A stretch of 16,311 bases of DNA from Collinsella sp. (GCA_018368345.1 JAGZEK010000022.1:1-16311); one strand, 5' to 3'; shown: positions 5,382 to 13,753, counted from the first letter of the stretch. The notes: generated by a model from the letters alone, not told the origin. A program made the numbers and translations.

Positions 5382-8096
5382 TTATCCTATATTCTGACTC
5401 TTGAAATATTTAACAATCGAGTAGTTGTTATCACATGAAGCCCTTGACTTGAGCCGCTCGGCGGTTTTTGAATCAAACTCTGAAATTTGATCGATTGCAT
5501 CGATAATCATCTGTTTAATTCTAGGTGCACGGCCGTCAAAACAAAGAAGGAGCGACCTTGCCGCGGGGCTCCTAAGCTCAGGAACAGCAAGGAATTGCTT
5601 CATCAACTCAACCCCTCGAAGATTTAGTTGAAAATGTTGTGAGCTCAACAAAAACCCCGCATATGAAAAAATAAAACCTGAAAGCAAATTTTCGTCAGTA
5701 ACAAGCTGATAGTTTTCCATAAGCTGAATAAGGGCGACACCCGCATTAGCTTGGGTATATATGTCAGATTGATAACAATGAAGCACATCATCAAGCAAAC
5801 GATTTCGATAATCGCCACCCGAAAGAAGGCCCAACGTATCCGCCCACACAGCAAGAAGCCTCTTGCTCTCCCTTCCAAAGGAAAAATCCGTCTGAAAAAG
5901 GTCATCAGAGTCAAGACATTCGAGTGTCCGGTCTCGCAGCTCAACAAGGCGATTGCCGTATTTAGACAGCAATATACAGCATGCATGGCAAGCATTTATC
6001 TTACCGCCCAAGTCAAAGGTATGGCTCTCTAACGTCCCCAAACATACGGAATATAGTCTAGAAACCAGATCATCCGGGACATTATGCATGGAAGCCAATC
6101 GCCTCGCACTTGGTATATGCCATTGAAGTCCAAGTGAATAATAACCGTCAACGCCCTGGGACGCATTAGAAGCCTCAATAGCCGTAACGCCCTTGAGTAC
6201 ATACTCAGATAGCCACTGATCATCTGACTCCGAGCAAAGGATCAACCGATATCTCTCATAAGATGCCTGAGACAGCTTACGGGCAACTTCATCCAGTCTC
6301 TGTCGGACCTTGAGATTCTCAACTTCACACATCGAAACAAGCACATTGCACACGCGTTCATCTATCTCATCGCGATGGTCGGAAGACAATAGTAAGTCAA
6401 ATGCATCTAAAATATTCACAAGCAAATTGGCTTCGACAGCATCAAACAGCCTCTCGTTTCTCTCAAAGAACGTAAGAGCTTCTTCCCTCCAAGCAGATGC
6501 TTCCAGAGAAAGAACTTTTACGGCGTATTCGATTGACCAAGCAGGGGAAAGACGCTCACCAACACGTTCTATAGCACGGAACACCGCCTTTACCTTATTC
6601 GGAAAACCAGAATGGGATTCGAGCAATTCTTCAGCAGAAGTAATAAAAATCGCAGAAGCCTTTGTAAAATCGGCTTCAGCAAGATAGCACGCGAAAGCAC
6701 CGAAAGCTTCAAATATTGCAATTTGATTGTCCTGTAAACATCTAAAGTTGGCGCAGAATTGAAATGCGTCCCAAGCCGATGAAGGATCAGTATCTAACGA
6801 CATGTTGTTAAATGCCTGAATAGTCTTGGACGCATCGCCTTGACCGCCACAAGCAATGGACAGCTTTAGAAGCGCGACGTTTAAATTGGGATCACGGTAT
6901 TTTTGGCACAGATAAAATACGACCGTTTTAAGGTTGCACAGTGTTCGGGATACTTGCGTAAGTGAACCGAAGATAACCGCGATGGCAAAGGCAGAACAAA
7001 TGCCGTCAAAAAACCGGAGAGCGTTATCGCCAAACGTAATGGAATTATATGAATTAGTTCCTTCCTTGATACGATCATCCTCAATCTCGGCAAGTGCCTG
7101 AGAAATCGCGCGATCTAACTGTGGATAAACCACTTCCCTGCCGTTTTTATCCAAAATCTCTTGATGCCGGTTATCAAATGAAAATGGGTCGATTTGAACA
7201 CGTAGATTCCTAAGATCAATAAGAATATCGTCAGCAAACCAGGCCTCAGCTTCTAAGGAGCATGCCTCCGTATACACTGGCTCAAGAATTCTCTCCGAGT
7301 CCTCGTATTGCCCAGAAGATGCAAGTTGAATAGCTTCAAATCGTTTGGAAATTAATTTGGGATAAGGCTCTGGGAGCATTTTTGAAATAAGAGGGAGCAG
7401 CCGCGAAGTATCGAATTTAGCAACAGAGAAATCGACAAATAAGGCCCTTGCAAATTCGGTAATCTCATTATCCAGCTCAGAGCCCTGATCAATTTGGCTT
7501 GAATTACCAAAAAGAAAACTACCAAATAGCCCGCGAAGCTTAGGAAACGAGCCAAGCTGAGGTCTCGGGATCATCGCGCCATCGATGGGGACAATGCTGG
7601 CGCAAGCCACAGCCGGCTCAACATCATGGTTACACCATTTTCTATATAGCTTAAGCACATCTAATTGCAAATCGCGAAGCGCACGCTCGGGGATTTCCGA
7701 CATTTTTGGGACAACCGAATATGTGGCCCCATCTGGTCCTTCAAGATCTTCTTGAAGAGTGGTTTTCTCTTCCGAAAACTCTGATACAAAATAGAATAAC
7801 GCCCGCTTATTCGTCTTTCGAATTTGATCGATTTCTTTCTGGACGCCCATAGTTACGCCGTCCCGATTATCCACTACGACTACAGCGATATCAGAATCAT
7901 TAAGCTCTGCTATGTAATTATCCCCAGCACAAGATGAAGATGCGCCTTCCCGCTCCCACGTATAGGCGGCAAACACCATAGTGTCGTCTAAAAGGCTCGC
8001 AAGCTTCTCTCGCATTTCATCAAATCTACCTTTATCGCCGCACGAAGAGCTAATAAAAACCCGGATACTGCGAAAGGAATTTGGTGAAAGGGACAT
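5382..8096 (-). CDS. DUF4062 domain protein with long alpha-helical repeat region
   Basis: This 904-residue protein starts with a DUF4062-type domain. RVFISSSCGD at about 12-21 is the first strand and loop, NYIAELNDSDIAVVVVDNRDG at about 60-80 is the second, and VQKEIDQIRKT at about 85-95 contains the conserved acidic position (E88). DUF4062 is related in fold to TIR and deoxyribosyltransferase domains and often heads large bacterial defence or signalling proteins. From about 200 to the end the sequence is mostly amphipathic helices resembling TPR or HEAT-type repeats, with no convincing Walker A or B, so it is not a standard STAND NTPase. ATG 8096 is chosen because GGAGG lies 5 bases upstream; TTG at 8108 has none. 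It is a single minus-strand gene, AT-richer than the right edge. Likely role (inference): sensor repeats controlling an N-terminal nucleotide or NAD-acting effector. Confidence 0.65.
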   Translation of the reverse strand: MSLSPNSFRSIRVFISSSCGDKGRFDEMREKLASLLDDTMVFAAYTWEREGASSSCAGDNYIAELNDSDIAVVVVDNRDGVTMGVQKEIDQIRKTNKRALFYFVSEFSEEKTTLQEDLEGPDGATYSVVPKMSEIPERALRDLQLDVLKLYRKWCNHDVEPAVACASIVPIDGAMIPRPQLGSFPKLRGLFGSFLFGNSSQIDQGSELDNEITEFARALFVDFSVAKFDTSRLLPLISKMLPEPYPKLISKRFEAIQLASSGQYEDSERILEPVYTEACSLEAEAWFADDILIDLRNLRVQIDPFSFDNRHQEILDKNGREVVYPQLDRAISQALAEIEDDRIKEGTNSYNSITFGDNALRFFDGICSAFAIAVIFGSLTQVSRTLCNLKTVVFYLCQKYRDPNLNVALLKLSIACGGQGDASKTIQAFNNMSLDTDPSSAWDAFQFCANFRCLQDNQIAIFEAFGAFACYLAEADFTKASAIFITSAEELLESHSGFPNKVKAVFRAIERVGERLSPAWSIEYAVKVLSLEASAWREEALTFFERNERLFDAVEANLLVNILDAFDLLLSSDHRDEIDERVCNVLVSMCEVENLKVRQRLDEVARKLSQASYERYRLILCSESDDQWLSEYVLKGVTAIEASNASQGVDGYYSLGLQWHIPSARRLASMHNVPDDLVSRLYSVCLGTLESHTFDLGGKINACHACCILLSKYGNRLVELRDRTLECLDSDDLFQTDFSFGRESKRLLAVWADTLGLLSGGDYRNRLLDDVLHCYQSDIYTQANAGVALIQLMENYQLVTDENLLSGFIFSYAGFLLSSQHFQLNLRGVELMKQFLAVPELRSPAARSLLLCFDGRAPRIKQMIIDAIDQISEFDSKTAERLKSRASCDNNYSIVKYFKSQNIG

Positions 8097-8108
8097 AGAA
8101 GCCTCCAA

Positions 8109-8619
8109 ATGAGCTATTTAAAATGAAAGCAACGGCCAGTATTAGCGTGCATATCCATCTTATAACCAAACGTCCTTCGTCGAATGCTGCGACAACTACA
8201 AACGCGACCCAGCGCTAACGCAGCATCAGGAATCGAAGGCAGCTTCAGCGACTTAAACGATGCCCCACGAATGACTTAAAGTAATTCCCAATGGAAGAAC
8301 CATAATCTTTGCAGCAATGAGAAACAATATCGACAGGCAGCATGACAGTCCCCAGTAAACAGTCAACCAAATTGCAAGGTCAACGAATGAATGTTAACGT
8401 CATGCATCAGGCAGCGAACGCCTGAGGCAATGGTACTCCCTAACGCTTTAACGGAGCACATTGGTCTAATTATTTTCGTCAAACGATAGCCTGAAAATCG
8501 AACTGTCGGAATACGTCATGGCGTAGAACGGACTCGGGCCTGATATGATTCTCCCGGTGAGCTTCATCCCCCCAACCTAATATTGTGACAATCTCAAGCT
8601 CTAGGAGCGAGTGTGCTTG
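8109..8619. other. Gene-free divergent spacer
   Basis: I see no supported gene in these 511 bases. The left end should hold the promoter of the minus-strand DUF4062 gene. AT-rich hexamers such as TAATAC occur there, but no well-spaced -35/-10 pair stands out. The right end may contain further decayed IS256-type sequence leading into the fragment at 8620. I find no X-like or R-like sequence here. Confidence 0.35.
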
Positions 8620-8831
8620 GCCGGATCAGCCGGACACGGGACCGAGCGCATCGACCGCGAGACCAGGAGGAGGACGAGGGTCGTCGGAACCTTCTTGAAC
8701 GGCAGCTCGGCCCCCATGCTGGCGACGGCTAGGCTGAAGTACGTAGCGGAGCACGAGTGGAGCAAGAGGAGGTGCTGGACATGTCCAAGCTGGAGGAGAC
8801 GGACGAGCTTGAGGGAAGGGCCGAGGGCTAG
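8620..8831 (+). pseudogene. 3' fragment of an IS256-family transposase
   Basis: The plus strand encodes ERIDRETRRRTRVVGTF, then LNGSSAPMLATARLKYVAEHEW, matching the conserved C-terminal region of IS256-family transposases (the E-R-x-N/D-R-E-x-R-R-R-x-R-V-V block). A one-base frameshift after SKRR moves the tail VLDMSKLEE into another frame that ends at TAG 8829-8831. The N-terminus and the DDE core are missing. The flank at 8850-8886 looks like the outer end of the element. Confidence 0.75.
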
Positions 8832-8849
8832 AAGAGGACGGGGCCGAGG

Positions 8850-8886
8850 ACGGCTAAGTCAATTTGCGAAAGAATCTTGACAGTAC
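8850..8886 (+). promoter_or_regulatory. Putative IS256-type end with outward -35 hexamer
   Basis: The segment after the transposase fragment reads TCAATTTGCGAAAGAATC followed by TTGACAGTACC, which looks like a terminal repeat. TTGACA (8877-8882) is a perfect -35 hexamer pointing at the gene at 9019. The nearest -10-like sequence, TATCAT (8897-8902), is only 14 bp away, shorter than optimal. Outward -35 boxes at IS256-family ends that form hybrid promoters are known in other bacteria; whether this one works is unknown. Confidence 0.3.
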
Positions 8887-9018
8887 CTTGATGCTCTATC
8901 ATGAAGTATATCGTAGCGATTATCGAGCAAAATTGGCTCTGCTCCGAGGCAGACTGAAAGAGTAATATCTTTGTTCCTTTAATCTTTTAGCCGTTTCTTT
9001 TCATAGGGCGTGATGTGA

Positions 9019-9822
9019 ATGCTGTTTAATTTGATTGTCCGTGCTGATGAAGCCCTACCCATGTTGACTTCTAGAATGTTTGAGCGAACTCCCGATGAGC
9101 TGGCGGACCGCTATAGAACTTCCACCGGTTTTGATTTTAATGCCCTCGCTCAGCTTCCTGCTGTTATGGCGCGTGAATTTGAATCGGACGATATGGGCGC
9201 CATGGCTAGGCTGGGCTATATGGACTCTCCGTCGATAAACCCAGTAATTTCTTCACCCGTTCTGCAGTTTCCATCGCATGCCTTATTGGATCTCGGCTTG
9301 CTCGATGAAAACTATTGGGAAAATAAACGTACTCATTGGAGGCTTTGCGAAGGGGACCCTTTTCGCCTGTTTTCAAAGTTTCTTGATGGCTGTTCCTTGC
9401 CGGTCGAACCTGAAGCGTCTTCTGCGTGTGATCCAAATTTAATTGCCGTCATGATGCCATTCACCGAAGACCCTTCTATCGACCCTGTATATTTAGCGTT
9501 GGTCGAAGGCTCTAAGAGGGCAGGTAAGAAATGCATGCGCGTAGACGAGATGTTGACTCCCGCAGATATTGCGGAAGACATATTTAATTTGATTGCGTCT
9601 AGCTCTATGGTAATTGCTGATATTACCGATCTGAATCCAAACGTCATGTTCGAAGTGGGCTATGCGATCGGAAGGGGCAAGCAGGCCGTTTTGATATGCA
9701 AAGATGATGTTCCCCAGCTGCCTTTTGATATCAGCCACAGGAGGGTATTTACCTATAAGCGAGATAAAGACGGATTAGCGATACTTTCAGACAGGGTTAT
9801 GAAAATCTTGACGAATGATTAG
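9019..9822 (+). CDS. Two-domain protein with C-terminal TIR/deoxyribosyltransferase-like effector domain
   Basis: This 267-residue protein has an N-terminal domain (1-130) I do not recognise and a C-terminal domain (about 138-265) of the TIR-like or nucleoside 2-deoxyribosyltransferase-like kind. The visible motifs are LIAVMMPF (141-148), KCMRVDEM (171-178), SSMVIADITDLNPNVMFEVGYAIG (195-218, starting with the SS pair) and PFDI (235-238). E212 in FEVGYA is the expected catalytic glutamate; D201 and R174 are likely active-site or ligand residues. Related domains hydrolyse NAD or nucleotides or bind nucleotide signals in anti-phage systems. The substrate here is unknown. It is a single plus-strand gene, divergent from the DUF4062 gene and separated from it by 920 bp with IS debris, so an operon partner is not evident. 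The ATG at 9019 has a weak AGGG about 9-12 bases upstream. Confidence 0.65.
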   Translation: MLFNLIVRADEALPMLTSRMFERTPDELADRYRTSTGFDFNALAQLPAVMAREFESDDMGAMARLGYMDSPSINPVISSPVLQFPSHALLDLGLLDENYWENKRTHWRLCEGDPFRLFSKFLDGCSLPVEPEASSACDPNLIAVMMPFTEDPSIDPVYLALVEGSKRAGKKCMRVDEMLTPADIAEDIFNLIASSSMVIADITDLNPNVMFEVGYAIGRGKQAVLICKDDVPQLPFDISHRRVFTYKRDKDGLAILSDRVMKILTND

Positions 9823-9956
9823 TGATTGCTTGCTCGCGTGGTCCGGCATGAGCCTCGGTACCCCCTATCGATAGTTTCCTGACTCATTGAGCTGACGCGT
9901 GTTGTCCTCGCCTATGCCGTGCAGTTCTGCGGTCCCACTCGCCTGAAGGACAGGTG

Positions 9957-10046
9957 TTGATGTTAACTATGAAGTGGTCAGAGTGATTACCGGGAAATGA
10001 GCGCCATAGGCACGAAAAATTGAGCAAATAAATCAATAGGGTCGCG
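9957..10046 (+). repeat. R element, copy 3 (upstream of the intact X gene)
   Basis: This copy carries TTGATGTTAACTATGAAG, then TGGTCAGAGTGATTACC, GGGAAATGAGCG, GGCACGAAAAATTGAGCA and AATCAATAGGGTCGCG. It aligns with R1 nearly end to end and with R2 over the core. Because it stands before the only intact X gene, it is the best guess at the ancestral position. It probably contains X promoter or operator sequence, but I cannot mark a clear -35/-10 pair. Confidence 0.6.
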
Positions 10047-10119
10047 CCCCGGGAACCGGGACGCGACCCTCGCCGTATAGCTTCCCGTGCCGGCTACTAT
10101 GGCTAACCAACACGGGAAG
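10038..10119 (+). promoter_or_regulatory. Tandem-hairpin 5' leader of gene X
   Basis: Hairpin 1 pairs 10038-10052 with 10056-10070 (15 positions, one C/A mismatch, loop GAA), core GGGTCGCG and CGCGACCC. Hairpin 2 pairs CTTCCCGTG (10081-10089) with CACGGGAAG (10111-10119) perfectly around a 21-base loop. The right arm of hairpin 2 contains GGGAAG, the only SD-like sequence upstream of the ATG at 10130, so folding would hide it. No U-tract follows hairpin 1. A degenerate version of both hairpins precedes X2. This layout suggests RNA-level control; a known riboswitch class is not recognised. Confidence 0.5.
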
Positions 10120-10129
10120 AATAGAACAG

Positions 10130-10678
10130 ATGACCGCGCCCCTGGCCCCAGTGAAAGATATACGGTTTATTGATGCAGCCGAACGCTCGAGGTCCAAAAT
10201 CTGCATGTACACGGTAAGCGAGAACGATAACGTCGACGACACCGTGAAAATCCCGATACGCATGATCCAGGAGTTCGGGTGCGCGGACGGGTGGATCGGC
10301 ATTGTACAGTACGACAGCTTCGCGCGCCTCGCCACCAGACACATTGCCGAATACGGAAGCATCTACGCCCACGGCCCCATCTCCTACGGCATCCCCGGGC
10401 CAAAACTGATACGCGAAATCTTTGAGGGCATCCCGCACAATCTTGTTATCAAAACGCCCAAGTACGCATATCAGAATGGGTATCGAATCATCGGGTCGCG
10501 ACCGGTCGAATGTCGCCTTTTACCAGACGAGAATCGCCCGGGCTGCAAAATTGAAAAATACGACCACGCAGAACTTGACCTAAGCAGCAGCCTCGCGGAC
10601 TTTTCCTGGAAGGCCTCGGTGCCGAGCCTCGAAGAGACGCAAGACGGCCTCATGTTGAAGCTCCCGCATCGCGTATAG
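10130..10678 (+). CDS. Unidentified protein, intact member of repeated family X (X3)
   Basis: This 182-residue soluble protein has no signal peptide or membrane segment, and I do not recognise its family. Blocks conserved between it and X1 define the core: IRMIQEFGCADGWIG (about 43-57), YAHGPISYGIPG (about 83-94), HNLVIKTPKYAYQNGYRIIGSRPVE (about 108-132, starting at H) and RLLPDENRPGC (about 134-144). The C-terminus LEETQDGLMLKLPHRV is also seen, decayed, in X4. The K-x-x-x-Y-x-Y-Q-x-x-Y/C-R-I/M-I block is the most conserved and may be functional. The frame is open and the ATG follows a structured leader. It is followed by the conserved leader and truncated start of a surface-protein gene. 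Four copies or remnants in one window suggest a locally multiplied gene. Confidence 0.6.
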   Translation: MTAPLAPVKDIRFIDAAERSRSKICMYTVSENDNVDDTVKIPIRMIQEFGCADGWIGIVQYDSFARLATRHIAEYGSIYAHGPISYGIPGPKLIREIFEGIPHNLVIKTPKYAYQNGYRIIGSRPVECRLLPDENRPGCKIEKYDHAELDLSSSLADFSWKASVPSLEETQDGLMLKLPHRV

Positions 10679-10728
10679 CCAACCCGGCACAGGTCAGAGC
10701 GCCGCCGGGGACTAAAGCGGACCTGCTC

Positions 10729-10938
10729 CCCCCTCCCCAACATTCCCCAGAAAGTTCGCTGATGTTGACTGGGGTTCCCGTAAAATAAACTCAACAAAAT
10801 ATGTGCGGAATGCCGGCCTGGAGCTGCCTTCGGAACCTATTGGCTGCTCACCGAGAGGCTCCGCTATGAAACGGCCTCTTTACTACCTGCTCTGCTCGAT
10901 CACGTGCGCGCCCATGGTCAGTGCGACGTTGTCTATGG
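10729..10938 (+). repeat. Direct repeat, copy 1 (leader plus signal-peptide start)
   Basis: About 210 bp match 14575-14784. The non-coding part, from CCCCAACATTCCCCAG to the ATG, differs at only about 4 positions plus a one-base indel. The first 25 codons that follow differ at roughly 8 bases. More diverged similarity extends upstream into the 3' end of X3, matching X4. The repeat flanks the metallophosphoesterase-STAND gene in the same orientation on both sides. Confidence 0.85.
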
Positions 10939-11024
10939 CGATGACGTCTTCTGTTTCAAATCTTGAGAGCATCGAAGACAGCAATCCTTTCTGGCAAACG
11001 CTTCACCACGAAATGAAATACTAA
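10866..11024 (+). pseudogene. Truncated copy of the surface-protein gene start
   Basis: The ATG at 10866 opens MKRPLYYLLCSITCAPMVSATL, nearly identical to the signal peptide of the protein at 14713. After about codon 25 the similarity is lost, and the frame runs through unrelated sequence (SNLESIEDSNPFWQTL) to TAA 11022-11024. That stop overlaps the 3' end of the convergent STAND gene (stop 11021-11023). Only 52 codons remain of a protein that exceeds 530. The leader and SD (AGAGG, 7 bases before ATG) are intact, so a short secreted peptide could still be made; a functional peptide is possible but unsupported. Confidence 0.65.
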
Positions 11025-13693
11025 GCCTGAGTAGTCTTCAGCAATCTCGCTTTCACTTTCTGATCGCCGTTGAACACGTTATCAATAAGAGAATGGCGCG
11101 CAGATTTGCTCATATGAGGATGCTCAACAATATATCCAGCAGACAAAACCGTAATCGCCACAATTAAAGGCCATGCGGCATGCTCCCGCGCAGTCTTAAT
11201 GGATTTCTTTGCTACGTTGCAAAATTTCTTCTCGGAGTTCGACCGCAGATATAGTGCGAGCATAAATAGCGAGTAAAAATCGCTTTCGTCAATAATCTTG
11301 GAGAAACCCAGGACACTAAGCGGTCCACAGGCATTAGACGCTACCGTATCCAGTTGTCCGATACAACCAGACAACGCAACCATCGATAACAGCCTTCTAA
11401 TTATTGGCCTAGCCTCTTCCGGAGAATCAAGCTGGCTAGCAACATCTTCAACCATCTCGTCATAGGACTCATCAATAGCCGTTAATAGAAGATTGAGTGC
11501 GGCACCGGTCACGCAGTAGATCCGCTCTCTGGCAGTAGCCTTCAGCGATTCTTTTAATTTCACCTGCTGACGATTAAGGCAACGCCCTGCAATAGCAACA
11601 TATTTCAAGGCAATAATTGCCGACTGAAAAGCATTCCTTGCTTTAGGAACCTCATATTCATAAACGCCGGCGTAACTAACCCTTTCGATAGCTTCACAAT
11701 TTCTTTGTTCCATCTCGTCAGTTACGCTGCGGATGGCACCCGTACCTTCTTGAGAGGGTGGAGCAATCTTAAGACCCTCCAATCCACTTAAACACTCATA
11801 GGTTTTTCCCTTGCTAAAGATGACATCAGAGCCATTCACGGCATCCGATGCCTTTTCAACTAGCTTCTGGGTTAGCCAGGGAATGAATCGAGTTCCCTCA
11901 AGCAATACGAGTATCTCTTCATTTATGGAAAAATCGAGTTCGTCCAAAAGGCGTAATACATAGGATTCTCCCTTGTCCACGTCCTCGTCAAGCTCAAGAT
12001 CAATTGCCTGAGCAACAAAATAGGCATATAGGCTTCTCGAAGCAAAAGAGTACTCATAGCCGTTGTCTTTAACTACGAGCACACCAGACTGGACAGAAAC
12101 GTCCATAATTGTTTTTGGATCAGCAGGGATGCCGTAATCATTTAGATAGCTCTCAGCCACTTGAGAAAATGTCATACTCGAAAAAACAACCGTGCGATCA
12201 GAGTGAATTTTAAGAGCCAGCTTCATTAGCACGGCAATAACCGCATCAGCCAATTCATCGACTAGCTGTTTCTCGTCATCTGATACAGCATTGCGTATCT
12301 TCCTTTTGACGTTTGTGTTCATAATTGACGTGAACGGCAAGTCCCCCTTGATAAAAAACGCGCCGGATTCATAAATATAGAAATCAATATATTGATTGAT
12401 AAAGGGCGGAGTCATATCAAACAATTGAAAATGAGAGTGAACAGCTTTATCGACAATGGCAATGAGCTCATCAACCTGTTCATCGGAAAGCCCAGTATCC
12501 TTACATCTCTTTTGAATCAACTCATCTCTTTTATTTTTCGTCCATGGACAGATGAGCAAATGCCGGAAATCGGCCTCAACCGTTTCATCCAACTCAAACG
12601 GGAAACTAATATCGGTAATTAAAACAATATTGCCAGCAGTCCTAAGCATCGACTTAATGACATCTGACTTTTTTGCTTTTCTCTTAAGAGAGTCAAAGTC
12701 ATCAACGAGCAGAAGCACCTTTTCACGCGGAATCCGCCTAAAACGCTCAACAGCTTCCCGAGTATCACCATACTGATCCTCGATAATGGTTGATAGCGTT
12801 CGCGAGATGGAGCCAGTTGAATAATCAGGGGTCAGCAATAAGGGCGAATAGCCCATCGACAACGACTCGCGGTATATGGCTTTAAGTAAAGAGCTCTTGC
12901 CCGCACGAATATCGCTATGGATTTCAAGCGTTTTAGCATCAAGCAGTAATTCCATGAAAGAATGGATGTCAGTTATTATCTTTTGATCATTGATTCTTAG
13001 TTCACCGTCTTTTGTGCCAGTGGCAATCTCTTCTTTCAAAGAAGGAAACACAAATGAGTCCTTAAATGACTCGTTAGAATTACCTTCAGATTTAAATAGC
13101 TCGTTCACGAAATCCGAGCGGGGCCTGAAGTATGTTTTAGATTTTATGTAATGATGATAAGAACAGTCCTCGTCGATAGGCGTATGAACTCGTGCAGAGA
13201 CATCCCAGCCATAGACCCTTTCCACAAATTCATAGCTGCCCAACTCTCCAAAACGGATTAAAACCATTTTATAGGAGCTCTGATTATCATCGTAAAGTGA
13301 ATAGGTTCCTCCTCGCACGACGACGCAGGATTCACCAGTCAAACCGCCAACGCAACGACTTTGTCCCATATGCTCATGTCCAGTAAAAGCAAAGTCAAAG
13401 GAATTGGATAGCATCTTCTCCAAGTTAAGACGATCATTATCGAGGAACCACTCTGGACCATGATGCGAAGCAAAAATATGTAGGCCCGAGTCCGGGGTAT
13501 TACCAAGCAGACTGCTCCCAAAGCTTCTTAATAAATGAAAACCTTTATCATCGCCTACAAGAGTAGATAAGGGAGCGCTGTTAAAACCAGATACCGAGAC
13601 TTGGGTCCCTTCAACCTCAAAAGTAATTGAATCCGGCTGTCCTAAAACAAATTGGTTGCCATATTGATTGGCGAATTCATAGAATGACGCCAT
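11021..13693 (-). CDS. STAND NTPase portion of an interrupted metallophosphoesterase-STAND defence protein
   Basis: This 890-residue frame continues, in the same frame, the protein begun at 14047; an in-frame TAA at 13756-13754 separates them. It begins with the second half of a calcineurin-like phosphoesterase: FASHHGPEW (about 74-82) and FTGHEHMG (about 103-110) supply the late metal ligands. A P-loop NTPase follows. Walker A is HSDIRAGKSSLLK (about 259-271; the usual first glycine is replaced) and Walker B is KVLLLVDDFD (about 325-334). The C-terminal 500 residues are helical and probably act as sensor repeats. Fusions of effector, STAND NTPase and helical sensor are typical of bacterial anti-phage proteins. 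ATG 13693 has no SD (A-rich GTCAAAAAA precedes it), so independent translation is doubtful. It is flanked by direct repeats, which suggests acquisition as a unit. Confidence 0.7.
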   Translation of the reverse strand: MASFYEFANQYGNQFVLGQPDSITFEVEGTQVSVSGFNSAPLSTLVGDDKGFHLLRSFGSSLLGNTPDSGLHIFASHHGPEWFLDNDRLNLEKMLSNSFDFAFTGHEHMGQSRCVGGLTGESCVVVRGGTYSLYDDNQSSYKMVLIRFGELGSYEFVERVYGWDVSARVHTPIDEDCSYHHYIKSKTYFRPRSDFVNELFKSEGNSNESFKDSFVFPSLKEEIATGTKDGELRINDQKIITDIHSFMELLLDAKTLEIHSDIRAGKSSLLKAIYRESLSMGYSPLLLTPDYSTGSISRTLSTIIEDQYGDTREAVERFRRIPREKVLLLVDDFDSLKRKAKKSDVIKSMLRTAGNIVLITDISFPFELDETVEADFRHLLICPWTKNKRDELIQKRCKDTGLSDEQVDELIAIVDKAVHSHFQLFDMTPPFINQYIDFYIYESGAFFIKGDLPFTSIMNTNVKRKIRNAVSDDEKQLVDELADAVIAVLMKLALKIHSDRTVVFSSMTFSQVAESYLNDYGIPADPKTIMDVSVQSGVLVVKDNGYEYSFASRSLYAYFVAQAIDLELDEDVDKGESYVLRLLDELDFSINEEILVLLEGTRFIPWLTQKLVEKASDAVNGSDVIFSKGKTYECLSGLEGLKIAPPSQEGTGAIRSVTDEMEQRNCEAIERVSYAGVYEYEVPKARNAFQSAIIALKYVAIAGRCLNRQQVKLKESLKATARERIYCVTGAALNLLLTAIDESYDEMVEDVASQLDSPEEARPIIRRLLSMVALSGCIGQLDTVASNACGPLSVLGFSKIIDESDFYSLFMLALYLRSNSEKKFCNVAKKSIKTAREHAAWPLIVAITVLSAGYIVEHPHMSKSARHSLIDNVFNGDQKVKARLLKTTQA

Positions 13694-13753
13694 TTTTTTG
13701 ACATCTAAATCGTACTGAGTATCGACAAAGCGCTCAGTAGACTTACGCGGGCC

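Noticed and set aside
6795..6860. P-loop-like GGQGDASKT in the DUF4062 protein
   Set aside because: The glycine before Lys is replaced by Ser and the segment reads as a helical repeat; no Walker B follows.
8611..8880. Intact 89-residue gene at this place
   Set aside because: The matching IS256 C-terminal block is frameshifted near its end and lacks any start or catalytic core, so it is a fragment rather than a gene.
10038..10070. Intrinsic terminator upstream of X
   Set aside because: The stem is strong but is followed by TCGCCGTATAG without a U-tract, and the same stem precedes X2. A leader role fits better.
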